Positions 8,953 to 18,489 of a stretch of 37,004 nt of DNA are shown here, piece after piece (the stretch's first letter is position 1; every line of letters begins with the position of its first letter). The position numbers were made by a program, and so were the translations under genes. The stretch covers positions 1-37,004 of the forward strand of contig CAZTVF010000044.1 of the NCBI GenBank assembly GCA_964616985.1, in the 5' to 3' direction. The notes below the pieces were generated by a model that did no database searches, was not told where the DNA came from, and was given only the letters and a program-made list of their open reading frames with translations. The stretch is from CAZTVF01 sp964616985 (lineage in GTDB: Bacteria; Planctomycetota; Phycisphaerae; SM23-33).

Positions 8953-10451
8953 GTGAGCCTCCGGATGACGATCTCTCGCATCACGTCGCGCGGGGCATTC
9001 GCGCCGGTCCATATTTGGAACTGGGCGACGGCTTGGTTGACGAACATGTCCAGCCCGCTGACGGTGAGGCAGCCGCGGCGGCGTGCCTGGCGAAGGAGGA
9101 GCGTTTCGACGGGGTTGTAGATCGTGTCGAAGACGACGCCGACGGAGGCGGGGATTTCGGCCAGCGGGGAGGCGGCGATCCGGGGGTGCATGCCGATGGG
9201 GGTGCAGTTGATGAGGATTTCGGCGTCGATGGCTGCGTCGAGCGAGGCGGCCTTGCCGCCGAATTCCGCGGCCAGCGCCTCGCCGCGCGCGACGGTGCGG
9301 TTGTAGATGGTCACGCTGGCGCCGTAGTGGGCGAGGCCGGCGACAATGGCGCGGGCTGCGCCGCCGGCGCCGATCACGGCGGCCGAGCGCCCCCCCAGGC
9401 TGCGGCGCTCGATGCCCATGGCGGCACACAGGGCGTCGATGGCGGCGGCGTAGTCGGTGTTGTCGCCGCGGAGCTCGCCGCCGGGGCCGATCGTGATCGT
9501 GTTGATGGCCCCGATGCGGCGGGCGAGCTCATCGCACCGCGGCGGGCCCACGTAGGCCAAGGCGTTTTCCTTGTGCGGGATGGTGACGCTCAGGCCGCGC
9601 CAATCCATCCACGGCCGCGACAGCAGGGCGTCCATGAAGCGGTTGAAGTTGTCCGCGCCGCCCTGGATCAGCAGGGGGACGTAGACGCCGTCGATGCCGG
9701 CGGCCTCGAAGGCGGCGTTGTGGATGGCCGGGCTCATCGAGTGCCCCACGGGGCAGCCGATCACGCCGAATACCTGCGTTCGCGGTGCGATCGCCTCCCA
9801 CCGGTACAGCGAGCGGAGCTGGCCCAGCGTGGGCTGGCCCGGGGCCGAGGCCGAGGTGGCGTCGAGGCTGGCGAACGTGCCGAAGGCGCCGAACTTGCGG
9901 GCGAGGATGCGGCTGGCGACGCCCGCCTCGCCCATGGCGATGGCCATCGTGGGCTTGCGGCAGGCGCGGAGGGCGTCCAAGGCCGCCAGCGCGTCCTCGG
10001 GCCCGGCGGCGGCGAAAGCGACCTTGTTGACCGCGGCGGGTGATGCCTCCATCGCGGCCAGGCGAGCGGCCAGGTCGGCGGGGCGACGCTGGAAGTCGTG
10101 GCTGCTGACGATGACGTCGCCGGGCGGCCAGAGATCGGGCGGCACGTCGGATTCCACGTCGACGAAGGCGGCGCCGGCCTGGGCGGCCGCCCGCAGGACC
10201 TGCAGGCGGCGAGGCTCGTCGCCGATGTACTGCCCGCCCTGTGCGGCGGTGCGGTAGGTGACGACGACCGGCAGCGGGCAGCCTCGCACTAGGGACGCGG
10301 CGTCTGCGGGCGCTGGGGGGGATTGCAGGTAATCGAGGCGAAGCTCCACGGCGTCGGCGCCTTGGGCGGCCGCGGCGGCCATGGCCGATCGCATGCCCTC
10401 GGGGGTCGGGGCGGTGATGGGGCAGATCAAACGTGTCGGCGAAGCGGTCAT
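8949..10451 (-). CDS. aroDE: Bifunctional 3-dehydroquinate dehydratase / shikimate dehydrogenase
   Basis: This cytoplasmic protein performs steps three and four of the shikimate pathway. Residues 1 to about 222 are a type I dehydroquinase: the Schiff-base lysine is K143 (VNKVAF), the catalytic His is H118 (SSHDF), and ELRLD, TYRT and the SAPGQ loop (about 202-206) are present. Residues about 226-500 are shikimate dehydrogenase: substrate site GVIGCPVGHSMSP, catalytic K294 (TIPHKEN) and D333 (GDNTDY), NADP-binding GAGGAAR (361-367), NRT motif, and C-terminal GLDMFVNQAVAQF. The same domain order is known from plants, chlamydiae and planctomycetes. ATG at 10451 is the first Met and has only a weak ribosome site. 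It overlaps the nitrilase gene downstream by four bases. Confidence 0.96.
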   Translation of the reverse strand: MTASPTRLICPITAPTPEGMRSAMAAAAAQGADAVELRLDYLQSPPAPADAASLVRGCPLPVVVTYRTAAQGGQYIGDEPRRLQVLRAAAQAGAAFVDVESDVPPDLWPPGDVIVSSHDFQRRPADLAARLAAMEASPAAVNKVAFAAAGPEDALAALDALRACRKPTMAIAMGEAGVASRILARKFGAFGTFASLDATSASAPGQPTLGQLRSLYRWEAIAPRTQVFGVIGCPVGHSMSPAIHNAAFEAAGIDGVYVPLLIQGGADNFNRFMDALLSRPWMDWRGLSVTIPHKENALAYVGPPRCDELARRIGAINTITIGPGGELRGDNTDYAAAIDALCAAMGIERRSLGGRSAAVIGAGGAARAIVAGLAHYGASVTIYNRTVARGEALAAEFGGKAASLDAAIDAEILINCTPIGMHPRIAASPLAEIPASVGVVFDTIYNPVETLLLRQARRRGCLTVSGLDMFVNQAVAQFQIWTGANAPRDVMREIVIRRLT

Positions 10452-10642
10452 GGGGACAATATAACGCCGCGGCCTCGAACGTGCTACGGCCTGTGCTATC
10501 GCTCGCCATTCATCGCTGTTGGATCCACTCAGACCAACATCGCCAAAAAGCGAGCGACTTTAAGGTCTGTCCTATGCGAAGGTCTGCGGGCGCCACTCAC
10601 GGGTGCGGGTGCTGCGTGCAGCGACACGCATACGTGATGCGA

Positions 10643-11905
10643 CTACTTCTTATTGAGGAGTTGGTCGATCAGCTTGCGGGCCTCGGCCTCGTAGGGGGTG
10701 TTGGGGCTGTCCTTGAGGATCGCCTGCAGCAGGTTGCTGCACTGGGTCTGTTCCTCTTTCTTGGAACTGTTGACCAGCGCCTTGGCCACCGCAAGACGCG
10801 CCTTGGCTTGGAGGTCTTTGGCTTCGGCCAGCAGTTTCGTCTTGGGATACGTCGTCACGATGGCGGCGAGGTTCTTCAGGCCCTCCATCTGATCCTTAAC
10901 GGTGCCCTTGGCGATGAGTTCCTTGGCCTTGACCAGCAGCGGGCCGGCATCGATGTCGTGGCCTTCGGGCACCTCCCCGATGGGGAGCTTAGCCCGGGCG
11001 GCGAGCATGTTGTTCACGATCATGATCTGCACGCCGGGGAATCCGGGGGTGGGTTTGCCATTGGTCATCACCGGCGGGGGCACGCCAAGATCGATGTAGT
11101 CGCCGCGGGCGTACAACATCGGCTTGCATACTTTCTCCAGCTGTCGGTACAGCCGCGTCGCGTGGGGCGGGTCCATGGTGGGGGCTTCCAGGGCGATCGT
11201 GCCCAGGGTGACGAAGAATCCGAACTGCTTGTCGGTCTCCTGTTTCATGAGCATCTCGACCAGCTTGTTGTCTTCGGTGGACCTGTTAGCCATCAGCAGC
11301 ACGCGGCCAAAGTGCCGCTCCAGTTCGCACACCATGCGGTTGTTCTTGCCGGTCCTGCCGTCACTCTCGACACGGGCGCGGCGGGCCTCTTCCCACTGGT
11401 TCAGCCGCTTGAGGCTGTCCTCGGGTTTCTTGGGATCGTACTCGGGAGGGGTGTTCAAGGCCGCGGCCTCCTCCTTCGTGCGTTTTGTAAACTCGATGAA
11501 CTTGTCGAACTTGATGAACGCGCCCATGGCCACCGGCAGAAGGGGCTGGATGACTTCGCTGTCGCTGCGCGACAGGGCCATCATCATCTTGGTGACCATG
11601 AAGAGGCCCTGCAGCGGCTTGTAGGTCTTGTTCTGAAAGACGGCCTTGGCGACCTCGGCCGACTCGGCATTGAGGGCGATGCCCTCCATGATGTGTCCGA
11701 CGGGGATGTTGGCGTCGCCGACGGACCATGCTTCGGCGACCTCCTCGGCCTTCTGGACGAGTTCATCCAGCTGGGTCTTGCCGACCGCAACGGCCGGGGG
11801 CAGCGCGGGAGAAGGGACGGTCGGAAGGGGCGTAACCTGCTGGGCAAGCAAGGGACCGCAGATCGCCAGGACCACTGTCGCCGCCAATGCAACGTGTCTG
11901 TTCAT
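10643..11905 (-). CDS. Exported helical protein of unknown function
   Basis: I do not recognise the family. The 420-residue product has a signal peptide (about 1-21; HVALAATVVLAICGPLLAQ) followed by a Pro/Val-rich linker (TPLPTVPSPALPPAVAV). The rest is mainly alpha-helical with many Lys/Glu pairs. The last 100 residues (LLVKAKELIAKGTVKDQMEG to EAEARKLIDQLLNKK) look like TPR-type helical hairpins of the outer-membrane assembly lipoprotein kind. No catalytic motif is seen. ATG at 11905 has GGAG seven to ten bases upstream. Before it lies a repeat-rich gap; after it, 191 bases without a gene lead to aroDE, and there I see only short imperfect hairpins. Confidence 0.7.
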   Translation of the reverse strand: MNRHVALAATVVLAICGPLLAQQVTPLPTVPSPALPPAVAVGKTQLDELVQKAEEVAEAWSVGDANIPVGHIMEGIALNAESAEVAKAVFQNKTYKPLQGLFMVTKMMMALSRSDSEVIQPLLPVAMGAFIKFDKFIEFTKRTKEEAAALNTPPEYDPKKPEDSLKRLNQWEEARRARVESDGRTGKNNRMVCELERHFGRVLLMANRSTEDNKLVEMLMKQETDKQFGFFVTLGTIALEAPTMDPPHATRLYRQLEKVCKPMLYARGDYIDLGVPPPVMTNGKPTPGFPGVQIMIVNNMLAARAKLPIGEVPEGHDIDAGPLLVKAKELIAKGTVKDQMEGLKNLAAIVTTYPKTKLLAEAKDLQAKARLAVAKALVNSSKKEEQTQCSNLLQAILKDSPNTPYEAEARKLIDQLLNKK

Positions 11906-12023
11906 CGTGGGCTCCGCCAGGCTTTGAGGATCGTGCTGTCACGCGGCTGATTTTCCGTATTCTACCGGCGGCCAAACCGTCATGCCAGAGGCAGTTGCCG
12001 GACGCTTGACATGAATCTATCTC

Positions 12024-12154
12024 GGGTGCCTTGCCGAAGCACCTTGAGTGCATGCCGAAGCGTCTTGGGTGCCATGCCGAAGCGTACCCGCGCCGGCATG
12101 CTCGGGTGAGCATGCCGGCGCGTCGCAACGGCGCGACGCTTCGGCATGGCACCC
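12024..12154. repeat. Tandem plus nested inverted repeat cluster (GGGTGCCATGC family)
   Basis: Three direct units of about 21-23 bases follow each other at 12024-12045, 12046-12066 and 12067-12089, all built on TGCCGAAGC. The third begins GGGTGCCATGCCGAAGCGT (12067-12085), and its perfect reverse complement is at 12136-12154. Nested between them is a perfect 15-bp inverted repeat (12089-12103 with 12108-12122) around a four-base loop. The region lies in the 271-base gap after the DUF4340 gene stop (12177) and before the start of the gene ending at 10643. It can fold as a cruciform or long RNA hairpin and probably ends the export-operon transcript. Confidence 0.85.
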
Positions 12155-12176
12155 TGCAAGACTCTTCCAGGACCGC

Positions 12177-14609
12177 TCAGTCGCCCGGCGTGATCGGCGG
12201 CATGGCGCCGCTGCCTTCGTCGCCGCCTGCGGGGGCGCCGGCCTTGAAGTCAGTGATCGTCTTGGCCACGCGGCTGGCGGTGTCGGCCGTCAGCGTCAGC
12301 AGGCTGCTGCTGTCGCCGCCGATGGCGTAGCGGTTCGCCGATTTCTCCTGGCCGCGCCGCGAGATCGTCAGCGTCTGCGTCTTGCCGTCGCCCATCCGAA
12401 GTTCCAGCGTCAGCCATGCGTCCTTGAGCCCCAGCTTTTCGGCATCCTCCGGGTTGTAGGGATCCATGACGTACCGCTCGACCCGCATGTTGCGAAGCTC
12501 CGAGAGGTAGTCCCGCACCTTGAGGGTCTCGACCTTTTCGTCGGTGGCCGTCAGGCAGGTCCAGTCGTTGCCCTCGCGGCGCATCTCGATCTTGTCGCTG
12601 CCGGCGACGACGCGGAAGCTCTTGACGTCTTCGGGGTTGAAGGTCCACAGCATGCGGTCGCGCAGTTCGGCGGCCATGTCGTCGTAGAAGGTCGGGGCGA
12701 ACTCCCCGACGGCGGTAACCTTCTGGCCGACGATCCATGCGTAGCTCTTTCCGTCGACCTTGACCACCTGGAGCGTGAGGACCTTGCTCCCGGCGGGGGC
12801 CGATGCGGGCATGGAGGTCGGCTGCGTCGTCGCGGCGACGGCGGCCGGCTGGGTCGTGGATGCTGCGGCCGCGTCGGTCGTCGGCTGCGAGGCGGGTTGC
12901 GTGGCGGAGGCATCCCACGGGGTGGCGGTGTAGACTTCCAGCGTCAGGTTGTGGACGGCCTTGGAATATTTCTCGGCCACGTCGGCGGCCACGGCGATCA
13001 CCTTGGTGGCCTGCACGCGGGTGAGATGGTTGAGGATGCGGGTGATGGATTCCTGGTCGGCAGGCAGGGCCTTGGGCTTGGCCAGCTGCCAGCGATTGTC
13101 GCTGCCGGGGACGAGGGAGAAGCTCTCGTCGCGGCGGTTGACCACCAGCTGCGTCACCTTCACGCCCGCCCCCAGGGCGAAGAGGTTGGCGTCCCAGTAG
13201 GTGGCCGGCGACGCCAGCAGCGGCTGCACGGCCGTGTTGTTCACCTTCGCCACCGCCGTGCCCGCGGCCGTCTTGACGTACGTTTCGCCCTGGCCGGTGG
13301 TCGAGCCGATCAGCAGCGTCACTGTATCGCTCTTTCCCGTGACTCGCAGTGTGATCTGGCCGGTGGGGCTGCTCAACCCGGTCACCGCGGCAGGCAGGTT
13401 CTTCTCATCGGCCCAGGATTGGGCCTTGAGCGTCGTGAGCGTCTCCAGCAGGGTGCGCACGCTCTGCGAATTGGCCGGGCCTTCCTGCGGCTCGACGATC
13501 TTCCACTGGCCGCTGAGGAAGGTCAGCTTGGCCTTGCCGTCGGGCATGGCCAGGTCGATGCCGGCCACGGCCTTGGCATCGAAATCCACCACCCTCTTGT
13601 CGCGCAGCTCGTCGATCTGCTTGAGCAGGTCGTCCATCAACTTCGCGTCGAGCTGGTACACGGTCTTGCGGTCGTTCACGCGGGCATAGACCCGGCCCTT
13701 ATTCTTCTCGCCGAAGGCGATCGTCGTGATCTTGATGGCCGGGGCGCTGGTGGTGGCGGGCTCGGTGGTCGCCGGGGAGGTCGCCGCCGCGGGCGCCGGT
13801 TTGTCTTCCGTCGAAAGCTGCACCACCAGGCGTTCCTTGCCGGCGGCAAGTCCGTAGGCGCCGAGGTTGGCCGCGTCATCGGCGGCGATGTCCTTGGCGA
13901 CGACGGAGGAGCACTTTTCGAGGATATCCTGCACGGCCGTGCGGTCGGCGGGGGCGGTGTAGGGGCGGACGATGCCCCACGCGTCGCCGTGCTTCTCGAT
14001 GTCGAACGCCTGCGCCAGCTCCTGCCCGGAGGCCCGGATGCGGACCACCTGCGGCGGGGGCACGCTGACCAGCGTCATGTCGCGATACTCGTTGGCGGGG
14101 CGGGAAAGCAGCTGCGCGAAGTCCTCGCTGACGACGTAGGTCTTGGTGTCGCCGGCGGGGCGGACGTAGGTCTGGTTGCGCCGCAGCGGGGCCGGGGCGC
14201 CGATCTTCAGGACGTAACTGCCGGCGGCGTCGGCCAGCTCGACCGTCCACAGCGGCTGCTGCAGGCGCGTGATGGCCGGGTCGATGGCGTTGGCCTCGTA
14301 GGCCGCATCGTACTGGGCGTCCTTGGCGGCCGAGATGAGGGCCCACACCTTGGACGTCGCGGCCTTGGCGGCGACGGGCTCGGTCATCTGCCAATCGCCG
14401 GCCCCGCGCACGAAGGCCAGACGCGTGCCGTCGGCGCCGGTGACGGTGACGGCAGTGATGTCGTAGGAGGCGTTGGGGAACAGGGCCTTGCTGACGAGGG
14501 TGTTGGAGTCGCCGGGCTTGGGCTTGAAGAGGCCCGTGTTGCGAACCAGCACGAACAGGACCGCGGCCACCAGGACCACCAACAACGCAAATGCTGTCTT
14601 GGGCTTCAT
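12177..14609 (-). CDS. DUF4340-domain membrane-anchored protein of the GldG-type ABC module
   Basis: The 810-residue product has one N-terminal membrane segment (residues 7-25, FALLVVLVAAVLFVLV) and a large extracytoplasmic part. Repeated blocks of the type YDITAVTVTGADGTRLAF, WQMTEPV, VELADAAGSYVLKIG and TYVV..DFAQLLSRPANEYRD are characteristic of DUF4340, and similar blocks recur around residues 330-480 and 630-780, suggesting three domain copies. Ala/Thr/Pro-rich linkers occur near 270 and 570-610. DUF4340 proteins are usually encoded beside GldG-like ABC modules, as here, and their function is not established. Start ATG at 14609 has GGAG upstream. It follows the GldG-like gene after 88 bases, with a strong hairpin between them. 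Confidence 0.88.
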   Translation of the reverse strand: MKPKTAFALLVVLVAAVLFVLVRNTGLFKPKPGDSNTLVSKALFPNASYDITAVTVTGADGTRLAFVRGAGDWQMTEPVAAKAATSKVWALISAAKDAQYDAAYEANAIDPAITRLQQPLWTVELADAAGSYVLKIGAPAPLRRNQTYVRPAGDTKTYVVSEDFAQLLSRPANEYRDMTLVSVPPPQVVRIRASGQELAQAFDIEKHGDAWGIVRPYTAPADRTAVQDILEKCSSVVAKDIAADDAANLGAYGLAAGKERLVVQLSTEDKPAPAAATSPATTEPATTSAPAIKITTIAFGEKNKGRVYARVNDRKTVYQLDAKLMDDLLKQIDELRDKRVVDFDAKAVAGIDLAMPDGKAKLTFLSGQWKIVEPQEGPANSQSVRTLLETLTTLKAQSWADEKNLPAAVTGLSSPTGQITLRVTGKSDTVTLLIGSTTGQGETYVKTAAGTAVAKVNNTAVQPLLASPATYWDANLFALGAGVKVTQLVVNRRDESFSLVPGSDNRWQLAKPKALPADQESITRILNHLTRVQATKVIAVAADVAEKYSKAVHNLTLEVYTATPWDASATQPASQPTTDAAAASTTQPAAVAATTQPTSMPASAPAGSKVLTLQVVKVDGKSYAWIVGQKVTAVGEFAPTFYDDMAAELRDRMLWTFNPEDVKSFRVVAGSDKIEMRREGNDWTCLTATDEKVETLKVRDYLSELRNMRVERYVMDPYNPEDAEKLGLKDAWLTLELRMGDGKTQTLTISRRGQEKSANRYAIGGDSSSLLTLTADTASRVAKTITDFKAGAPAGGDEGSGAMPPITPGD

Positions 14610-14667
14610 TCGATGCTCGCTCCGAATCTGTCTGACAATCTGCTTCCAGTCGCGGGCCGCACGGGGT

Positions 14668-14687
14668 GGCGGCCTTCCAAGGCCGCC
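14668..14687. terminator. Perfect hairpin between the GldG-like and DUF4340 genes
   Basis: GGCGGCCTT (14668-14676) and AAGGCCGCC (14679-14687) form a 9-bp perfect stem with a two-base loop, starting 10 bases after the GldG-like gene's stop. There is no U-tract. It may partly terminate or stabilise the upstream message within the operon. Confidence 0.5.
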
Positions 14688-14697
14688 GCCTCATCGA

Positions 14698-17600
14698 CTA
14701 CATCTTCCGCAGGATCATGACCACGCCGCCCAACGCCAGCACGCCCAGCGGCAGGCCGATCACGCACAGCGTCCACAGCAGGCGGGCCGAGGCAATCACC
14801 TTCACCGGCTGCAGCTGCGCCGGGCCGGCGGCGATGTATTCCTCGCGGCCGCTGATCCAGTAGGCGGCGTTGATGACGAAATCAGCATTGGCCTTGGGGG
14901 GCTCGGTGGTCACCAGCGCGCCGCGCTCATTGGGCAGCGAGGCCCGCTGGGTGAGATACTCGTCGGTCAGCGAGGAGGCGATGCCCGCGGCGACGATGCG
15001 CGACGGGGCGCGGCCTTCGCTGGCGGTGCGCGTGGCGGCCAGGGCCACGTCAAACGGCGAGTGCAGGTCGCCTTCCAGCGGCGAGATGAATTCGCCGTTG
15101 TCGATCTGCCGGGCGATGTCGCGGAACTTCTGCGTCGCCCACGTCGTGTTCCAGCTGCCGGGCACGGTGAGCACGGGCTTGACCTCCACGCTGGGCAGCG
15201 GGGTGGTGGCCGTCACCGGGCATATGAAATACCACGACACGCGCTGGCCCTGGAGGGGCTTGCCGACGGGGTGCTCGGTGAAGGTGTTCAGGGGCAGATA
15301 CCAGAACCGCAGCAGCGAGAGCTGGTAGAGGTCCTTGCCGTCCTCGCGGCGGCCGGAGTCGTCGCGAAGGGCGGGGATGACGATGAAGGTGTTCCTGACG
15401 TTAATGCCCCACTCGGCGAGGTAGGGGTTCCAGCCGTAGTCCTCGCCCAGTCCGCCCATGGGGTTGGGGAAGGTGTAGTGGCCCAGGAAGATCGCGCCGG
15501 CGCCGGCGTCGATGGCCTTCCTGACCTTGAACATGTGCTCGGGGCCGAAGCCCGGCGTCTGACCCTCGGGGCCCCGCGTCATCGACATCTGCTTCGACGG
15601 CGGCGGCAGCACCAGCAGGACGGTCGGCATGGCCGAGCCCGCGGGCTGCGTGGCGGCGGCGTCGGCGGGCATCTCGTTCTTGAGATCCCAGGTGTCGACT
15701 TTGAGGTTGGCCTGTTCCAGGCGGCGGCGAAGCTCGGTGAGCATCGTCGGCGAGATGTCGCTGCTGCGACCCATGGGGTTGGGCTGGCCCTCGAGGTACG
15801 TGATCAGGACGCGGGCGAAGGGCGGCTGCGTCATCGACAGCACCTTGGAACTGATCGACTCGCCGTTGAACGCGCGTTCGGCGGGGCCTTCGGCCATGGC
15901 GTTGGGACGCGACCGCAGCGGCCAGACGTCGTCGAACGACACGACCTCGGCCTTGTCGCCCGTTTCGACCAGCAGGACGTTGTCCTCGCGGAGATCGTCG
16001 GCCAGGGTGCTGGCCTTGAGCGTGGGCAGCTTGGCGGCCTGGTCGAGCAGGTCGCCCAGCGGCTTGACGATGGATTCGAAGTACTGCCCGCCCGCCATCT
16101 GGGCGAAGATCTGCTGGGTGGGGGCATCGACGATGGCGAGCTTGGCGATGGCGGCGCGGGCGGCATCATCGATCTGCTTGAGTGACTTGAGCAACTTGGG
16201 GAACTGGTTGCGCAGCTCGGTGAGGCTCTGGGCCTGGAACTCGGCCGTGCCGCCGCGGGCCCACGTTTCGGCCATGCCCTTGAACTGCTCCAGCGCGCGG
16301 GCGGCGCCGCTGTACATGCGGCTGATGTTGCTTCGCGTGGCGTAGGTCTGGCCCTCGATGACGGTCGAGCCGCTGTCGACCAGCCAGGCGCGGCTGCCGC
16401 GGACGACGTCGGCGTATTCGCTGCCGCCGATCTCATCGACGTGCTGCGCCGTGGTATTGATCTGCTCGCAGGCCTTGTTCATGGCCGCCAGGAAATCCTT
16501 CAGCACGGCGGCGGGGTTGACCATGTTCCCGTCGAGGATGCCGGCGGCGGCTTCAACGGCGGCGTAGCTGGCGGCGATGTCCTTGGCGGCGGCGTCGCGA
16601 TTCTTGGCCACGTTCTGGCTGACCTTCTGGAGCTTCTCCAGAACGGTGCCGACGGCGACGACTTCCTCGCGGGCGCTCTGGGCGGACTTGCGGGCCTCTT
16701 CAAGCATCTTGGCGTGGTCCACCAGGCCCGTGAGGTCCTTGCTGACCTTCGTGCCGGCCTGGTCGAGCTCTTCGGCAATGCCCTTGAAGCCGGTGGCAAC
16801 CTGCGCGGCCACGCCCCACTGGTCAAGGTAGCTCGACCCGCCCAGGGCCTCCCACTGCTGGCGGAGTTCCGTGAGGTTCTGGGAGACCTTCTTGGCCGCC
16901 GGCGGGAACTGGCGCAGCAGCGCCAGGTGCGCGGCGGCCTTCTGCTCGGAGGCGGCGGCCAGGCGGGCCAGGACGGCGGCCTTCTCGGAGTCGCCGGTCC
17001 CGTTGACGATCTTGAACTTGGGGTTGAGGTCGCGGATCTCGGCCAGCATCTCCATGACGCGCGAGCGGCGCTCGTCGGTCATCTTGTTGGGGTCGCTGGA
17101 GGTGTACATGCACGTGACGGTGACGGGTTCGGTGACGCTGGAGACGATCTTGTTGGATCGGTCGCTGAGGCGGTACTGCCCGATCATCTCCACGTTTCGG
17201 CGGTAGTAGTTGTCCTGATGCTGGGCGATGGTGTTGATGGCCAGCACGACGGCCAGGGCGGCGGCCACTGAGACCAGCACGAACGAGCCGTAACGCCTGC
17301 GGCTGTTGCCGCTGGAGGCGGCGACGACCATCATCGCCACGGCCGCCCCGATGACCAGGGCGGGTACGTGGAAGAACGCCGGATGCACGGCCGTCCAGCC
17401 GCTCCACCACTCGGGCGTGCCGTTGAGCATGCCCCAGATACCGGCGACGACGGCGGCCACCGCGACGGCCAGCCAGAAGCCCAGCAGCACCGGCTGGGCC
17501 CATTCCTGGCGTCGCATGAGCTGCACGCCGGCGATGGCGGTCAGGAGCATCACGCCCAGCAGTGAGGCGATGACGGCCAGGGCGGTGGTGTCTGAGGCCA

Positions 17601-17730
17601 GCCCGCGCCCCAGCAGCAGGTAGACCAGGCCGCCTGCGGAGGCCAGAGAGACCACGACCGACGCGATGCCGGCCAGGCGGGACCATTGCGGGTTCAACTG
17701 TTGAGCCTGCGGATTATTGTTCATCTCCAT
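14698..17730 (-). CDS. GldG-like ABC transporter auxiliary protein
   Basis: This is a 1010-residue membrane protein. The N-terminus has about five hydrophobic segments (residues 20-185), followed by the GldG/ABC-transporter auxiliary core that starts near NNYYRRNVEMIGQYRLSDRS (about 171) and VTVTCMYTSSDPNKM. A long helical, Ala/Gln-rich section (about 260-560) is larger than in usual GldG proteins. The C-terminal extracytoplasmic domain contains LRRRLEQANLKVDTWDL and VLLVLPPPSKQMS, and the protein ends with one membrane helix (LLWTLCVIGLPLGVLALGG). GldG is a partner of GldA and GldF in Bacteroidetes gliding; in planctomycetes the role is unknown. The start is ATG at 17730 or at 17724, which overlaps the permease stop as ATGA. 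Confidence 0.88.
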   Translation of the reverse strand: MEMNNNPQAQQLNPQWSRLAGIASVVVSLASAGGLVYLLLGRGLASDTTALAVIASLLGVMLLTAIAGVQLMRRQEWAQPVLLGFWLAVAVAAVVAGIWGMLNGTPEWWSGWTAVHPAFFHVPALVIGAAVAMMVVAASSGNSRRRYGSFVLVSVAAALAVVLAINTIAQHQDNYYRRNVEMIGQYRLSDRSNKIVSSVTEPVTVTCMYTSSDPNKMTDERRSRVMEMLAEIRDLNPKFKIVNGTGDSEKAAVLARLAAASEQKAAAHLALLRQFPPAAKKVSQNLTELRQQWEALGGSSYLDQWGVAAQVATGFKGIAEELDQAGTKVSKDLTGLVDHAKMLEEARKSAQSAREEVVAVGTVLEKLQKVSQNVAKNRDAAAKDIAASYAAVEAAAGILDGNMVNPAAVLKDFLAAMNKACEQINTTAQHVDEIGGSEYADVVRGSRAWLVDSGSTVIEGQTYATRSNISRMYSGAARALEQFKGMAETWARGGTAEFQAQSLTELRNQFPKLLKSLKQIDDAARAAIAKLAIVDAPTQQIFAQMAGGQYFESIVKPLGDLLDQAAKLPTLKASTLADDLREDNVLLVETGDKAEVVSFDDVWPLRSRPNAMAEGPAERAFNGESISSKVLSMTQPPFARVLITYLEGQPNPMGRSSDISPTMLTELRRRLEQANLKVDTWDLKNEMPADAAATQPAGSAMPTVLLVLPPPSKQMSMTRGPEGQTPGFGPEHMFKVRKAIDAGAGAIFLGHYTFPNPMGGLGEDYGWNPYLAEWGINVRNTFIVIPALRDDSGRREDGKDLYQLSLLRFWYLPLNTFTEHPVGKPLQGQRVSWYFICPVTATTPLPSVEVKPVLTVPGSWNTTWATQKFRDIARQIDNGEFISPLEGDLHSPFDVALAATRTASEGRAPSRIVAAGIASSLTDEYLTQRASLPNERGALVTTEPPKANADFVINAAYWISGREEYIAAGPAQLQPVKVIASARLLWTLCVIGLPLGVLALGGVVMILRKM

Positions 17731-18461
17731 CGACGGGACTCCAATGCTTTAACGCTGAGGAACAGGAAGATGGCGGTGGCCGAGAGGAAGTAGATCGCGC
17801 CGCGGGTGTCGAAGATGCCCTTGGCGAAGTCCTTGAGGTAGGTCATCGCGTTGAGGCGGCTGGCCAGGCGGCTCAGCGGCTCGGGGCCGTAGGTCACGAT
17901 CGGCTGCATCAGCAGGGCGAACAGGGCGAGGATCGCAATGCTGGTCAGGGCGGCGACGATCTGGTAGCGGGTGATCGTCGAGGCGAAGACGCCGACGGAG
18001 ATGAAGGCGGCGCCCAAGAGCAGCATGCCCAGGTAGCCCATCGCCGCCACGCCGCCATCGGGCTGGCCGTACGCGGCGACGATCGCCAGGAAGATCACCG
18101 TCGAGGCCAGCAGCACCACGTAAAAGCCCAGCACGCCGAGGAACTTGCCCAGCACCACCTCGGTGTCGCTGATCGGCGCGGTCATCAGCTTTTCAATCGT
18201 GCCGCTGCGGAACTCCTCGCTCATCAGCCGCATCGTCAATAGCGGCACGGCCACGACCATCATGTACGCCATCGCCTCGAACAGCGGGCGAAGCGACCCC
18301 TCGTTGCCGGGGGACAGGATGAACCAGGTGGAGTACACGCCCGGCAGCGGAATGAGCTTGAAAGCGGCGATCGACAGGAACATCGCGCCGATAATGTACG
18401 CAATCGGCGAGAAGAAGTAGCCGCCCAGCTCTCGTCGGGCCAACACTAGCGACTTGAGCAT
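17721..18461 (-). CDS. ABC transporter permease, GldF/ABC-2 type
   Basis: The 246-residue integral membrane protein has six predicted helices. It opens with LVLARRELGGYFFSPIAYIIG, the typical start of GldF and similar ABC-2 subunits, and contains LLTMRLMSEEFRSGTIEKLMTAPISD, the conserved cytoplasmic loop of that family. The true start is ATG at 18461, preceded by AAGGAGA; the open frame reaches upstream into the ATPase gene but that part is non-coding. It lies 28 bases after the ATPase stop and overlaps the GldG-like gene by a few bases, so the three are translated together. It should form the membrane channel with the 18490-19458 ATPase. Confidence 0.92.
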   Translation of the reverse strand: MLKSLVLARRELGGYFFSPIAYIIGAMFLSIAAFKLIPLPGVYSTWFILSPGNEGSLRPLFEAMAYMMVVAVPLLTMRLMSEEFRSGTIEKLMTAPISDTEVVLGKFLGVLGFYVVLLASTVIFLAIVAAYGQPDGGVAAMGYLGMLLLGAAFISVGVFASTITRYQIVAALTSIAILALFALLMQPIVTYGPEPLSRLASRLNAMTYLKDFAKGIFDTRGAIYFLSATAIFLFLSVKALESRRWR

Positions 18462-18489
18462 ACGCAATTCTCCTTGTGGCCGCGGCCGC

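Noticed and set aside
8953..9429. Longer N-terminus for the nitrilase-family protein
   Set aside because: The extra 159 codons are Arg/Pro-rich shadow of aroDE, and the start at 8952 has a ribosome site and begins the conserved first strand.
10452..10642. tRNA or small gene in the gap before aroDE
   Set aside because: No cloverleaf could be built and no start with a ribosome site was found; only short imperfect hairpins are present.
12024..12089. CRISPR array
   Set aside because: Units are adjacent, about 21-23 bases, with no spacers, and no cas genes are present.
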